A stretch of DNA of 6,359 nt, from NCBI GenBank assembly GCA_009920585.1, contig RFZT01000146.1, forward strand, positions 1-6,359, given 5' to 3'. The DNA is from a bacterium. GTDB lineage: Bacteria; Verrucomicrobiota; Verrucomicrobiia; Chthoniobacterales; Terrimicrobiaceae. Positions 1-6,251 of the stretch are shown here, one piece after another. A program made the translations under genes and the position numbers. Under the pieces are notes generated by a model that was not told where the DNA came from, did not search any database, and worked only from the letters and a program-made list of their open reading frames with translations. Positions within the stretch are counted from its first letter, which is position 1; the number at the start of each line of letters is the position of its first letter.

Positions 1-17
1 AATCATACCTAAGCAAG

Positions 18-1241
18 ATGAAGTGCAATGTGCCGATCCTGATTTTATTTTTCCTAAGCTATGCGATGGCTGCGCAAGAGCCCCTGAGGCTGACTGTGGA
101 ATCATCCGTTGCGTTTGCTTTGAAAGGAAACAAGGAACTCGTTGCAGCGCGATTTCTGGTTCAGGAGGCGGAAGGGCGCGCGAGGGGAGTCGGGAGGTTG
201 CCAAATCCCGAGTTGGAAACAGAGGTCGCGGGTGGACGGGATTTTGAGGGGCGTGTGATGGCGGGAGTCCTGCAAAGATTTCCCCTCACAGGTCGACTTC
301 GTTTGGAACAAGAGATCTCGGATTTGGATGTGCGAATCGCTGGGCTGGAAGTCGATGAAAAAGAATGGCAACTGGCAGTGGCGACCCGCAAGACGTTCTA
401 TGAACTTGTGGCTGCGCGGGAGGCCGTCGCCGTCTCAGGTCGCCAAGCGGATTTGGCAGAGGCTTTCACAAAGTCGCTCGAGGAGGGGGTCGATACAGGC
501 TTTCGCTCGAAGCTCGATTTGCAGGAGGCGAAACTATCGGAATCAACTCTCCATGCGAAAGTGGAGGCACTTCGCGGGCTCGAAATGGAGGCATCTGCGC
601 GATTGAGTGAATGCCTCGGACTCGGCGCCGACTCTGCATTTGTCGTCAATGAAAGCCTCACGCTGCCAAGTTCGATCCCCGAGGCGAGGCCTGCTGGGAA
701 AAGGGCCGATTTGGAGTTGGCGGAATTTCTTCTTCGCTCTGGCGAAACCAGTGTCTCGCTTTCCCAAGCCACACGCTGGGAGGATGTGGGGGTAGGACTT
801 TTCGTCGAAGGGGAAAGGTTTCGTGACAATCCGACAGGTATTGAACCTGAAGCTCTCGCGGGGGTGAAATTCCAAATCCCGCTACCGCTTTGGCAAAATG
901 GTTCAGGCAAAGTCGCGGAGAAAATCGCGTCTCGCCATCGCTTGCATGCCCGATGCGAATCCCTGCGCTTCCAAGTCCAGAATCAAGTTCTTCTCAAGTA
1001 TCGCATCTTGGCGCTGAGGTTCCGTTCGGCAGCTCAATACGGGAACAATGTCCTTTCTGCGGCTAGGGAGCATATTCGTGAGAGCGAGGCGGCTTACGCA
1101 CGCGGCGAACTCACTATCCAAGCCGTTTTTCGAGCTCGTGAACGTCTCGTAGAAATCGAGTTCGCCGACATTGAGGCCCGAAAAGCTTATTTCCTCGCCT
1201 ATGCCGACTGGATGGGCGCACTAGGTGGATCCAATCTATGA
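18..1241 (+). CDS. TolC/CzcC-like outer-membrane channel of the metal efflux pump
   Basis: This is the outer-membrane factor that would give the RND pump its exit duct. Residues 1-18 look like a Sec signal peptide: Lys2, a hydrophobic stretch at 5-15, and an A-M-A site with cleavage expected after Ala18. There is no lipobox, unlike E. coli CusC. The rest fits two outer-membrane efflux (OEP) repeats, about 25-200 and 225-400, rich in amphipathic helices with regular Ala/Glu/Leu. Family-typical stretches are LPNPELE (61-67), QRFPLTGR (86-93) and the second-repeat signature FQIPLPLWQNGSGKVAE (285-301). At 407 residues it is near CzcC length and shorter than CusC. The ATG at 18 is chosen because the signal peptide follows it directly. 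The frame stays open to the left edge, and no strong Shine-Dalgarno is visible in the 17 bases before it. The stop overlaps the next start (ATGA). Family and role are well supported; the metal is not readable from this protein. Confidence 0.9.
   Translation: MKCNVPILILFFLSYAMAAQEPLRLTVESSVAFALKGNKELVAARFLVQEAEGRARGVGRLPNPELETEVAGGRDFEGRVMAGVLQRFPLTGRLRLEQEISDLDVRIAGLEVDEKEWQLAVATRKTFYELVAAREAVAVSGRQADLAEAFTKSLEEGVDTGFRSKLDLQEAKLSESTLHAKVEALRGLEMEASARLSECLGLGADSAFVVNESLTLPSSIPEARPAGKRADLELAEFLLRSGETSVSLSQATRWEDVGVGLFVEGERFRDNPTGIEPEALAGVKFQIPLPLWQNGSGKVAEKIASRHRLHARCESLRFQVQNQVLLKYRILALRFRSAAQYGNNVLSAAREHIRESEAAYARGELTIQAVFRARERLVEIEFADIEARKAYFLAYADWMGALGGSNL
1223..1228 (+). promoter_or_regulatory. 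Ribosome binding site for the adaptor gene
   Basis: AGGTGG lies 9 bases before the ATG at 1238, inside the last codons of the channel gene. It supports that ATG as the start and fits the 4-base overlap between the two genes. Confidence 0.6.
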
Positions 1242-2338
1242 AGCCGTTTTATCTCATTTTATTCCTCATTCTGGCCGCTTGCTCGATCCCAACCATCCAA
1301 GGGGCGCGCCCGAGTAGTACGGTGATACTCGATGAAACGGGTGTGAAAAACCTGCGTATCGAAACCCAAATTGTCGAAGAAACGACCTTTGAGGAGAGTA
1401 TTTTTGCGTTGGGAGAGATCTCCGTATATCCCGGGCGGCGCGCGGTCATCAGTAGCCGCATTCCTGGACGTGCCTTGGAGGTGCATATGAAAAACGACCA
1501 CTCCATCGAGAAGGGGGAGACGGCCGTTCTGGTGGAGAGCAGGCAGCCGGGCAATCCTCCGCCCACTATCGCGCTTCCGTCCCCGATCTCGGGCCTCGTT
1601 AACAAAATCCAGATTGCGCCCGGCGAGCCAATCGATCCCGACAAAGTTCTGGCCGAGGTTTTGGACCTAGCGGAAGTCTATGCCATCGCGCGTGTGCCAC
1701 AGCATTTGGCTGGGCAGCTAAAGCGGGGGCAGGCCGCGCGGATTTCCGTTCCAGCCGTTCCTGGAAGAACTTTTGATGCCGATCTCGAGCATCTCGGCAC
1801 CGTTGCCGATGCCCAAAGTGACACTGTTGAAGCGGCCTTCCACGTCAACAATCCGGAGTTGGCTTTGCGTCCCGGAATGCGTGCCGAGTTTTCGATTGTC
1901 ATTGGAAAAAAGGTCGGCGTTTTTTCGATTCCTCGTGCGGCATTGCAGGGTGATGCCTCCAACCGCTTCGTCTATGTGAAGGACTTTGAAATCCCGAATG
2001 CCTTCGTGAAATCCCCTGTCACCGTGGGGAGCCTGAACGACCGGAGTGCCGAGATCGTGACTGGGCTCTTGCCCGCCGACGAGGTTGTAACGCACGGCGG
2101 TTACTCGCTTGCCTTTGCTGGAGGAGGCTCTGTGTCACTCAAGGAAGCACTCGACGCTGCACATGGCCATGAGCACGCGGAAGACGGTTCCGAGCTCACC
2201 CAGCAAAGCAAGAAGCCGGCAACATCGTCTTCAAGCGAGGTTGGCGGACAAAGCCGTTTTTGGATGAGCGTGAGTGCCATCTTGTTTGTGCTGCTCTTGA
2301 TCGTCGTCGTCCGCAGGAAGTCGAGCCATGTTGAATAG
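1238..2338 (+). CDS. Periplasmic adaptor (membrane fusion) lipoprotein, CusB/CzcB-like, with C-terminal TM helix
   Basis: This adaptor would link the RND pump to the outer-membrane channel. The N-terminus is a lipoprotein signal with lipobox L-A-A-C (12-15), so Cys15 should be lipidated; Ser16 follows it. The barrel-sandwich (lipoyl-like) domain is seen as two halves, about 64-100 and 110-143 (PSPISGLVNKIQIAPGEPI). They are joined by a short Pro-rich loop at 101-109 instead of a long coiled-coil hairpin. A beta-barrel domain follows (about 147-222, with NNPELALRPGMRAEF at 204-218), then a membrane-proximal domain (about 223-302). The tail is odd: a His-rich HGHEH at 309-313, a polar Ser/Thr/Lys linker (314-340), then a hydrophobic helix at about 341-358 ending in RRK. 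Lipid anchor plus C-terminal helix would fix the protein to membrane at both ends. The N-terminal methionines used by CusB for Cu/Ag are not seen. Start supported by the SD at 1223-1228 and by the lipobox. Confidence 0.88.
   Translation: MKPFYLILFLILAACSIPTIQGARPSSTVILDETGVKNLRIETQIVEETTFEESIFALGEISVYPGRRAVISSRIPGRALEVHMKNDHSIEKGETAVLVESRQPGNPPPTIALPSPISGLVNKIQIAPGEPIDPDKVLAEVLDLAEVYAIARVPQHLAGQLKRGQAARISVPAVPGRTFDADLEHLGTVADAQSDTVEAAFHVNNPELALRPGMRAEFSIVIGKKVGVFSIPRAALQGDASNRFVYVKDFEIPNAFVKSPVTVGSLNDRSAEIVTGLLPADEVVTHGGYSLAFAGGGSVSLKEALDAAHGHEHAEDGSELTQQSKKPATSSSSEVGGQSRFWMSVSAILFVLLLIVVVRRKSSHVE
2315..2320 (+). promoter_or_regulatory. Ribosome binding site for the RND pump gene
   Basis: AGGAAG lies 7 bases before the ATG at 2328, within the codons for the adaptor's C-terminal Arg-Arg-Lys. 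This is a good Shine-Dalgarno match and spacing, and it decides the start in favour of the 11-base overlap with the adaptor gene. Confidence 0.7.
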
Positions 2339-5300
2339 ACTCATCGAGTGGTCGTTGGCCCACCGTGGCTTTGTGATCGTAATTTCGGCACTCATTCTGG
2401 TGCTCGGGATCCTTACCGCTTTCCGTCTGCCCGTGGAGGTGCTTCCCGACCTCACTCGTCCCACGGTGATCATTCTCACCGAGGCGCCGGGATTGGCTCC
2501 CGAGGAGGTGGAAAACCGCATCACGCAACCCATCGAGACCGCCCTTATGGGAATTGCCGGGCTGACCCGCCTGAGATCGAACTCCGATGTTTCACTGTCA
2601 CTTGTGTATGCCGAATTCGAGTGGAAATCCGATCTGCAAAAAAACAGACTTCTCGTTCAAGAGAGGCTGCAGGCGGTTCGAGAGCAATTGCCCGTGGGAA
2701 TCCAGCCATTTTTAACGCCCCCGGCCTCCCTTATGGGCGAAATCCTTCTCGTTGGGGTGCGCTCGACCATACCCAAGGGAGAGCTTGGCTATTTGGCCCC
2801 AAGCGAGGTTCGGTCGCTGGCGGATTGGGTGATCAAACGCCGCCTCCAAAGTATTTCCGGCATCGCTGAGGTGCTTAATATGGGAGGTGGAATCCGTCAG
2901 GTGGAGATCCAGCCTGATCCCTTCCGCATGCAGGCTTACGGGGTCACACTGGAGGAACTCGAGTCCGCCGCCGCGAATGCTGCCAACTCCAGCACTGGTG
3001 GATTTCTGAGCACTGGCGCAACGGAAATCATGATTCGGAATCTGGCCATGACAACTGATCTGGAAGCCATCGGGCGCACAGCTATCAAGCGCACGGGCGA
3101 ACGTCCGATCTTGATTTCTGACGTCGCTGATGTGGCTTGGGGCATTGAGCCGATGCGCGGTGATGCGACCATCAGCCAAGCTCCCGAAAAAACACCGACC
3201 TATGGCGTGATCATGTCCGTCACAAAGGCCCAAGGATTTGACACCCGTGAGCTCACCGAAAAGGTGAAGGCGGCCCTCGCGGAGCTTCAGGTCAGCCTAC
3301 CGAAGGGCACCGAAACCATCGTGCTTTTTCAGCAAAAAGATTTCATCGATAATGCGATTGGGAATCTCAAAAAGGCCATCGTTGAAGCGGCCCTCATGGT
3401 GACCTTGGTGTTGGTTTTGTTTCTCCTGAATTTCCGAACCACGTTCATCACTCTCGCCGCTATCCCCATGAGTTTCGGGATCACGATGCTGACATTTCAG
3501 TGGTTTGGGATTTCGGTGAATTCCATGACCCTTGGCGGATTGGCGGTCGCGATTGGGATGGTCGTCGATGATGCCATTGTGGATGTGGAAAATGTGTTTC
3601 GGCGGCTCCGCGAGAATGCCGCTCGGCCTGTTCCCCAGCCACGTATCTCCGTGATCGCGGGAGCTTCGCGTGAGGTTCGGAGCTCGATTTTCTACGCGAC
3701 GATCCTCATCGTTCTGGTCTTCGTTCCATTGCTGGGGCTGTCGGGTGTGGAGGGGAAATTATTCACGCCGATTGCGATCGCCACCATCGTGAGCATGCTG
3801 GCCTCGTTCATGGTATCGCTCACTTTGATTCCGGTCCTCTGTTCTTTTCTCCTCAATCCCAAGCAGGCTGTTGCGCATGAGGATGCTTGGTTGGTACGGG
3901 CTATGAAGCGGGGGTTGCGCGGAACCATGCTGCGACTCGGGCTCGAGCATCCGTGGCCTGTTTTGGCTGTGCTTGGTGTGGCTGTCGTCGCGGCATTCTC
4001 GCTTTATCCGAAAATGGGAAAAGACTTTCTGCCCGCGTTTAAAGAGGAGACTGCCCTCATTGCGGCGACATCGGCGCCCGGCACATCGCTTGAGGAAATG
4101 AACCGGATTTCGGATGTCATCGAAGAGCGGATTCTTTCTGTGCCGGAAGTCCAGAAGGTCGGTCGCCGACTTGGTCGGGCGGAACGTGGTGACCATGTGG
4201 TGCCTGTTTCGACAGCGGAATTTGACGTCGATTTTCGGATGCGCGAGCGAGGTGAAAAGACGCGGTCCCGTCAAGTAATCCTGGATGAAATCCGGGCGCG
4301 GGTGAAGGCGGTTCCGGGCGTGTTCGCTGTCGTGGGCGGTCCGCTGGCCGACCGCATCGGGCATATGATGAGTGGCGTCTCCGCTCCGGTTGCCATCAAG
4401 GTATTCGGTTCCGATCTTGAGACACTTCGTGGGATTGGCACTCAGATTCAAGCCATCGCCAAGACCATTCCCGGCTTCGAAGATGCGAAACTCGATCAAC
4501 AATCCTTGATTCCCCAACTCCGCATCGAGCCCGACCGCGCACGCTGTGCCAGCTACGGGATCGCTCCAGGCAACCTCAATAATCGTCTCAGCACCCTCAT
4601 CGGGGGCAAGGAAATCGCGGAACTACGCGAGGATCAGCGCGCCATCAACCTCGTGCTCCGCCTGCCTCTGGCTTGGCGGGATTCGCCCGAGAGGATCGCT
4701 CAACTTCCCATTCAGGCTGACAGTGGTCGGTATTTTCCGCTCACTGCCGTGGCTGATGTGCGCGAGGCCAAAGGTCCGAATGTGATATTTCGTGAAAATG
4801 GGCAACGCCGCTTCACCGTTGCCATCAAGCCCAGCGTGCGTGACGTTGGCACGCTTGTGAATCAGCTTCAGAGCGAGGTCGCCGCCAAGGTGGTGCTCCC
4901 TGAAGGCTATTTCATTACGTATGAGGGGGAATTTCAGGCTCAGCGTGATGCCACATGGCGCATCGCTTTCATGAGCCTTGGAGTCTTTCTTTTGGTCGTT
5001 ATGCTGCTCTACGGATATTTCCAAAGCCTTTCGCTGGCGCTGCAAGTTTTGATCAATATTCCGCTGGCTCTTCTCGGCGGTCTCGTGCTCACGTGGTTGC
5101 TCGTAGACAACATCAGCATTGCCACGTTGGTCGGGTTCATTGCCGTCGGAGGCATAGCCGCCCGCAATGGAATCATGATGCTATCCCACTACTTGCATCT
5201 CATGAAACACGAAGGCGAAAGTTTTACCCGCCGCATGGTCGAGCGAGGCACGCTCGAGAGGATGGTGCCTGTGCTTATGACGGCGCTTTCTGCTGGCATT

Positions 5301-5492
5301 GCTCTCGTTCCATTCGTGCTCGCGGCAAACGAGCCGGGAAAAGAAATCCTGCACCCCGTTGCCGTTGTCATCGTCGGAGGACTCCTCTCCTCGACCCTTC
5401 TAGATTTTCTGATCACCCCGTTGATTTTTTTCCATTTCGCCCAATCGGCCGCACAACGAGCCATCGAGCGAAATGCGGCCGCTTCACACTAA
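2328..5492 (+). CDS. RND heavy-metal efflux pump, CusA/CzcA family (HME-RND)
   Basis: This is the proton-driven inner-membrane pump of the tripartite system, and its 1054 residues match full HME-RND length. TM1 is about 13-31, followed by the family motif LPVEVLPDLTRPTV (34-47) and the porter segment EEVENRITQPIETALMGIAG (59-78). TM2-TM6 lie at about 348-510. TM4 reads AIGMVVDDAIVDVEN (408-422). Asp414 and Glu421 have the same 7-residue spacing as the CusA relay acids Asp405/Glu412. A second hydrophilic half (about 562-872) is followed by TM8-TM12 with GFIAVGGIAARNGIMMLSHY (936-955), typical of HME pumps. The CusA relay lysine region instead reads PVLMTA (981-986), as in CzcA. The Met triad of CusA (M573/M623/M672) is not kept: by eye alignment the first falls on Ala and the third on His679 (RIGHMM, 676-681). 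Cu/Ag is therefore not assured, and Zn, Co, Ni or Cd remain possible. No frameshift or internal stop. The gene sits in the middle of the operon and the next start is 3 bases after its stop. Confidence 0.95.
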   Translation: MLNRLIEWSLAHRGFVIVISALILVLGILTAFRLPVEVLPDLTRPTVIILTEAPGLAPEEVENRITQPIETALMGIAGLTRLRSNSDVSLSLVYAEFEWKSDLQKNRLLVQERLQAVREQLPVGIQPFLTPPASLMGEILLVGVRSTIPKGELGYLAPSEVRSLADWVIKRRLQSISGIAEVLNMGGGIRQVEIQPDPFRMQAYGVTLEELESAAANAANSSTGGFLSTGATEIMIRNLAMTTDLEAIGRTAIKRTGERPILISDVADVAWGIEPMRGDATISQAPEKTPTYGVIMSVTKAQGFDTRELTEKVKAALAELQVSLPKGTETIVLFQQKDFIDNAIGNLKKAIVEAALMVTLVLVLFLLNFRTTFITLAAIPMSFGITMLTFQWFGISVNSMTLGGLAVAIGMVVDDAIVDVENVFRRLRENAARPVPQPRISVIAGASREVRSSIFYATILIVLVFVPLLGLSGVEGKLFTPIAIATIVSMLASFMVSLTLIPVLCSFLLNPKQAVAHEDAWLVRAMKRGLRGTMLRLGLEHPWPVLAVLGVAVVAAFSLYPKMGKDFLPAFKEETALIAATSAPGTSLEEMNRISDVIEERILSVPEVQKVGRRLGRAERGDHVVPVSTAEFDVDFRMRERGEKTRSRQVILDEIRARVKAVPGVFAVVGGPLADRIGHMMSGVSAPVAIKVFGSDLETLRGIGTQIQAIAKTIPGFEDAKLDQQSLIPQLRIEPDRARCASYGIAPGNLNNRLSTLIGGKEIAELREDQRAINLVLRLPLAWRDSPERIAQLPIQADSGRYFPLTAVADVREAKGPNVIFRENGQRRFTVAIKPSVRDVGTLVNQLQSEVAAKVVLPEGYFITYEGEFQAQRDATWRIAFMSLGVFLLVVMLLYGYFQSLSLALQVLINIPLALLGGLVLTWLLVDNISIATLVGFIAVGGIAARNGIMMLSHYLHLMKHEGESFTRRMVERGTLERMVPVLMTALSAGIALVPFVLAANEPGKEILHPVAVVIVGGLLSSTLLDFLITPLIFFHFAQSAAQRAIERNAAASH

Positions 5493-5495
5493 TCT

Positions 5496-5957
5496 ATGAA
5501 AACCACCACACGCATCCTCCCACTCGCCATCGCCCTCCTCAGCTCGCTTACTCTTCAAGCGGGCGATAACCATAGCCATGAAAAGAAAGTCCCCGGACCC
5601 AATGGCGGTCGCATTCTGAGATCCATCGAGCCGCACGCCGAATTTTTTGTCACAGCGGATCGTAAAGTTCAGATCACCTTTCTCGACGATCAGGGCAAGG
5701 CCATCGCGCCCGCCGAGCAGATCGTCATCGTCACAACCGGCGAGCGATCGGCCCCGGTCAAGATGACCTTTGCAAAAAAGGAAAACGTTCTCCTTTCCGA
5801 TCAAAGCGTCCCCGCAGGCAACAACTTCCCGGTCGTCGTGCAAGTCAAGACCACCCCTGATGCCAAAACCCTTGTCGATAAGTTCACCCTCAATTTGTCG
5901 AATTGCCCAGATTGCAAACTTGCGGAATACGCCTGCATCTGCGCCCACACCCATTGA
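5496..5957 (+). CDS. Small exported Cys/His-rich protein, putative periplasmic metal carrier
   Basis: I cannot assign a named family. The 153-residue product begins with a Sec-type signal peptide (Lys2, Arg6, hydrophobic 8-20, probable cleavage after Ala22 in L-Q-A). The mature N-terminus carries HSH (26-28), then GPNGGRILRSIEPHAEFFVT (34-53) with His47. The centre (48-133) alternates hydrophobic and polar residues and looks like a small beta-sandwich or barrel. The tail is CPDC (137-140), Cys147, Cys149, His151 and the terminal His153, i.e. CxxC-6-CxCxHxH: six possible soft-metal ligands in the last 17 residues. There is no TM helix after the signal and no lipobox. It starts 3 bases after the pump stop with no clear Shine-Dalgarno, suggesting translation reinitiation. 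Operon position suggests a CusF-like donor or buffer of metal for the pump, but this is inference, since the CusF Met/Trp motif is not evident. From memory, similar GPNGG...EPHAEF proteins occur beside pumps in Verrucomicrobiota. Confidence 0.8.
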   Translation: MKTTTRILPLAIALLSSLTLQAGDNHSHEKKVPGPNGGRILRSIEPHAEFFVTADRKVQITFLDDQGKAIAPAEQIVIVTTGERSAPVKMTFAKKENVLLSDQSVPAGNNFPVVVQVKTTPDAKTLVDKFTLNLSNCPDCKLAEYACICAHTH

Positions 5958-6001
5958 AGTGTAAGCTGCATCGAAAGCAATCGGATGTTATTCGGCATTC
6001 A

Positions 6002-6019
6002 TTTTTGGATGTCCAAAAA
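6002..6019. repeat. 18-bp palindrome 44 bases after the operon
   Basis: TTTTTGGA and TCCAAAAA are exact reverse complements separated by TG. As RNA this could form a 7-bp stem with a 4-base loop. The A/T-rich ends flank a small GG/CC core. The A tract on the left arm's complement and the T tract before the stem vaguely recall a bidirectional terminator, but no T-run follows on the + strand, so a terminator call is not supported. It could equally be a protein-binding dyad. Confidence 0.5.
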
Positions 6020-6095
6020 GCCAATCTAACGTGCCACGGATTCGCTGCATAATGCTCCTTTTTGGGGAGAGGGCGCGCTGTATCTGGGGTCTGAT

Positions 6096-6127
6096 AGACA
6101 ATCTGGCGCGAGGGCAAGACAATTTGG
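6096..6127. repeat. Imperfect 11-bp direct repeat, 21 bases apart
   Basis: AGACAATCTGG (6096-6106) recurs as AGACAATTTGG (6117-6127) with one mismatch. The start-to-start distance of 21 bases is about two helical turns. It lies 125-155 bases before the ATPase start. It may be a chance match in a short spacer. Confidence 0.3.
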
Positions 6128-6167
6128 TTGATGGATGTAATTCATCATTTTTACTGCTAGTAGTTTG

Positions 6168-6173
6168 GATAAT
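6168..6173 (+). promoter_or_regulatory. Possible -10 element for the ATPase gene
   Basis: GATAAT matches the sigma-70 -10 consensus at 5 of 6 positions and sits in an AT-rich stretch 79 bases before the GTG start. No good -35 hexamer lies 16-18 bases upstream (the region reads TCATTT). If used, the transcript leader would contain the 6202-6238 hairpin. The call is weak. Confidence 0.2.
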
Positions 6174-6201
6174 AAATACAACAGACAAAAAGGCAAATAG
6201 A

Positions 6202-6238
6202 CATGCATTTTTCGTTTGCAGAAGACGAAAAATGCATG
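6202..6238. repeat. Perfect 14-bp inverted repeat before the ATPase start
   Basis: The left arm CATGCATTTTTCGT (6202-6215) is the exact reverse complement of the right arm ACGAAAAATGCATG (6225-6238), around a 9-base centre TTGCAGAAG; a T-G and a T-A pair could shorten the loop to 5. The right arm ends 13 bases before the GTG at 6252. No T-run follows on either strand, so it is not a canonical terminator. It may be a leader hairpin, an operator, or the scar or end of a small repeat element. Confidence 0.75.
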
Positions 6239-6251
6239 CATATAGCTAGGG

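Larger units (their letters stand above)
5958..6251. other. Intergenic spacer between efflux operon and ATPase gene
   Basis: About 290 bases with no convincing gene on either strand. Short open frames exist on both strands but lack ribosome sites, recognisable motifs and coding character. The left and middle parts are mixed in composition, and the stretch from about 6128 to 6245 is clearly AT-richer than the operon. It holds an 18-bp palindrome (6002-6019), an imperfect direct repeat (6096-6106 and 6117-6127), an isolated -10-like hexamer (6168-6173) and a perfect 14-bp inverted repeat (6202-6238). No GC-rich hairpin with a following T-run was found, so the operon's transcription end is unmarked. 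Confidence 0.6.

Noticed and set aside
1..17. Promoter or metal-regulator operator upstream of the first efflux gene
   Set aside because: Only 17 bases are available and they show no -10, -35 or dyad; the control region must lie outside the window.
398..910. Minus-strand open frame of 170 codons within the channel gene
   Set aside because: Ser/Pro/Arg-rich antisense shadow of the TolC-family gene, with no recognisable motif.
3759..4517. Long minus-strand open frame (252 codons) inside the pump gene
   Set aside because: It lies entirely within the well-supported RND pump on the other strand, and its product is rich in His/Arg/Ser with no domain pattern. It is a shadow of the pump's codon use.
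5496..5957. Calling the small protein CusF
   Set aside because: Similar position and size class, but no CusF-like Met/Trp metal motif is visible, and the C-terminal CxxC...CxCxHxH cluster is foreign to CusF.
6202..6245. Intrinsic terminator for the efflux operon
   Set aside because: The stem is strong but AT-rich, no T-run follows on the + strand (next bases CATATAGCTA), and it lies about 245 bases past the last operon gene.
6031..6249. Possible 72-codon + strand gene in the spacer (MPRIRCIMLLFGERARC...)
   Set aside because: No ribosome site, no motif, and its last third is encoded by the 6202-6238 inverted repeat, which makes real coding unlikely.
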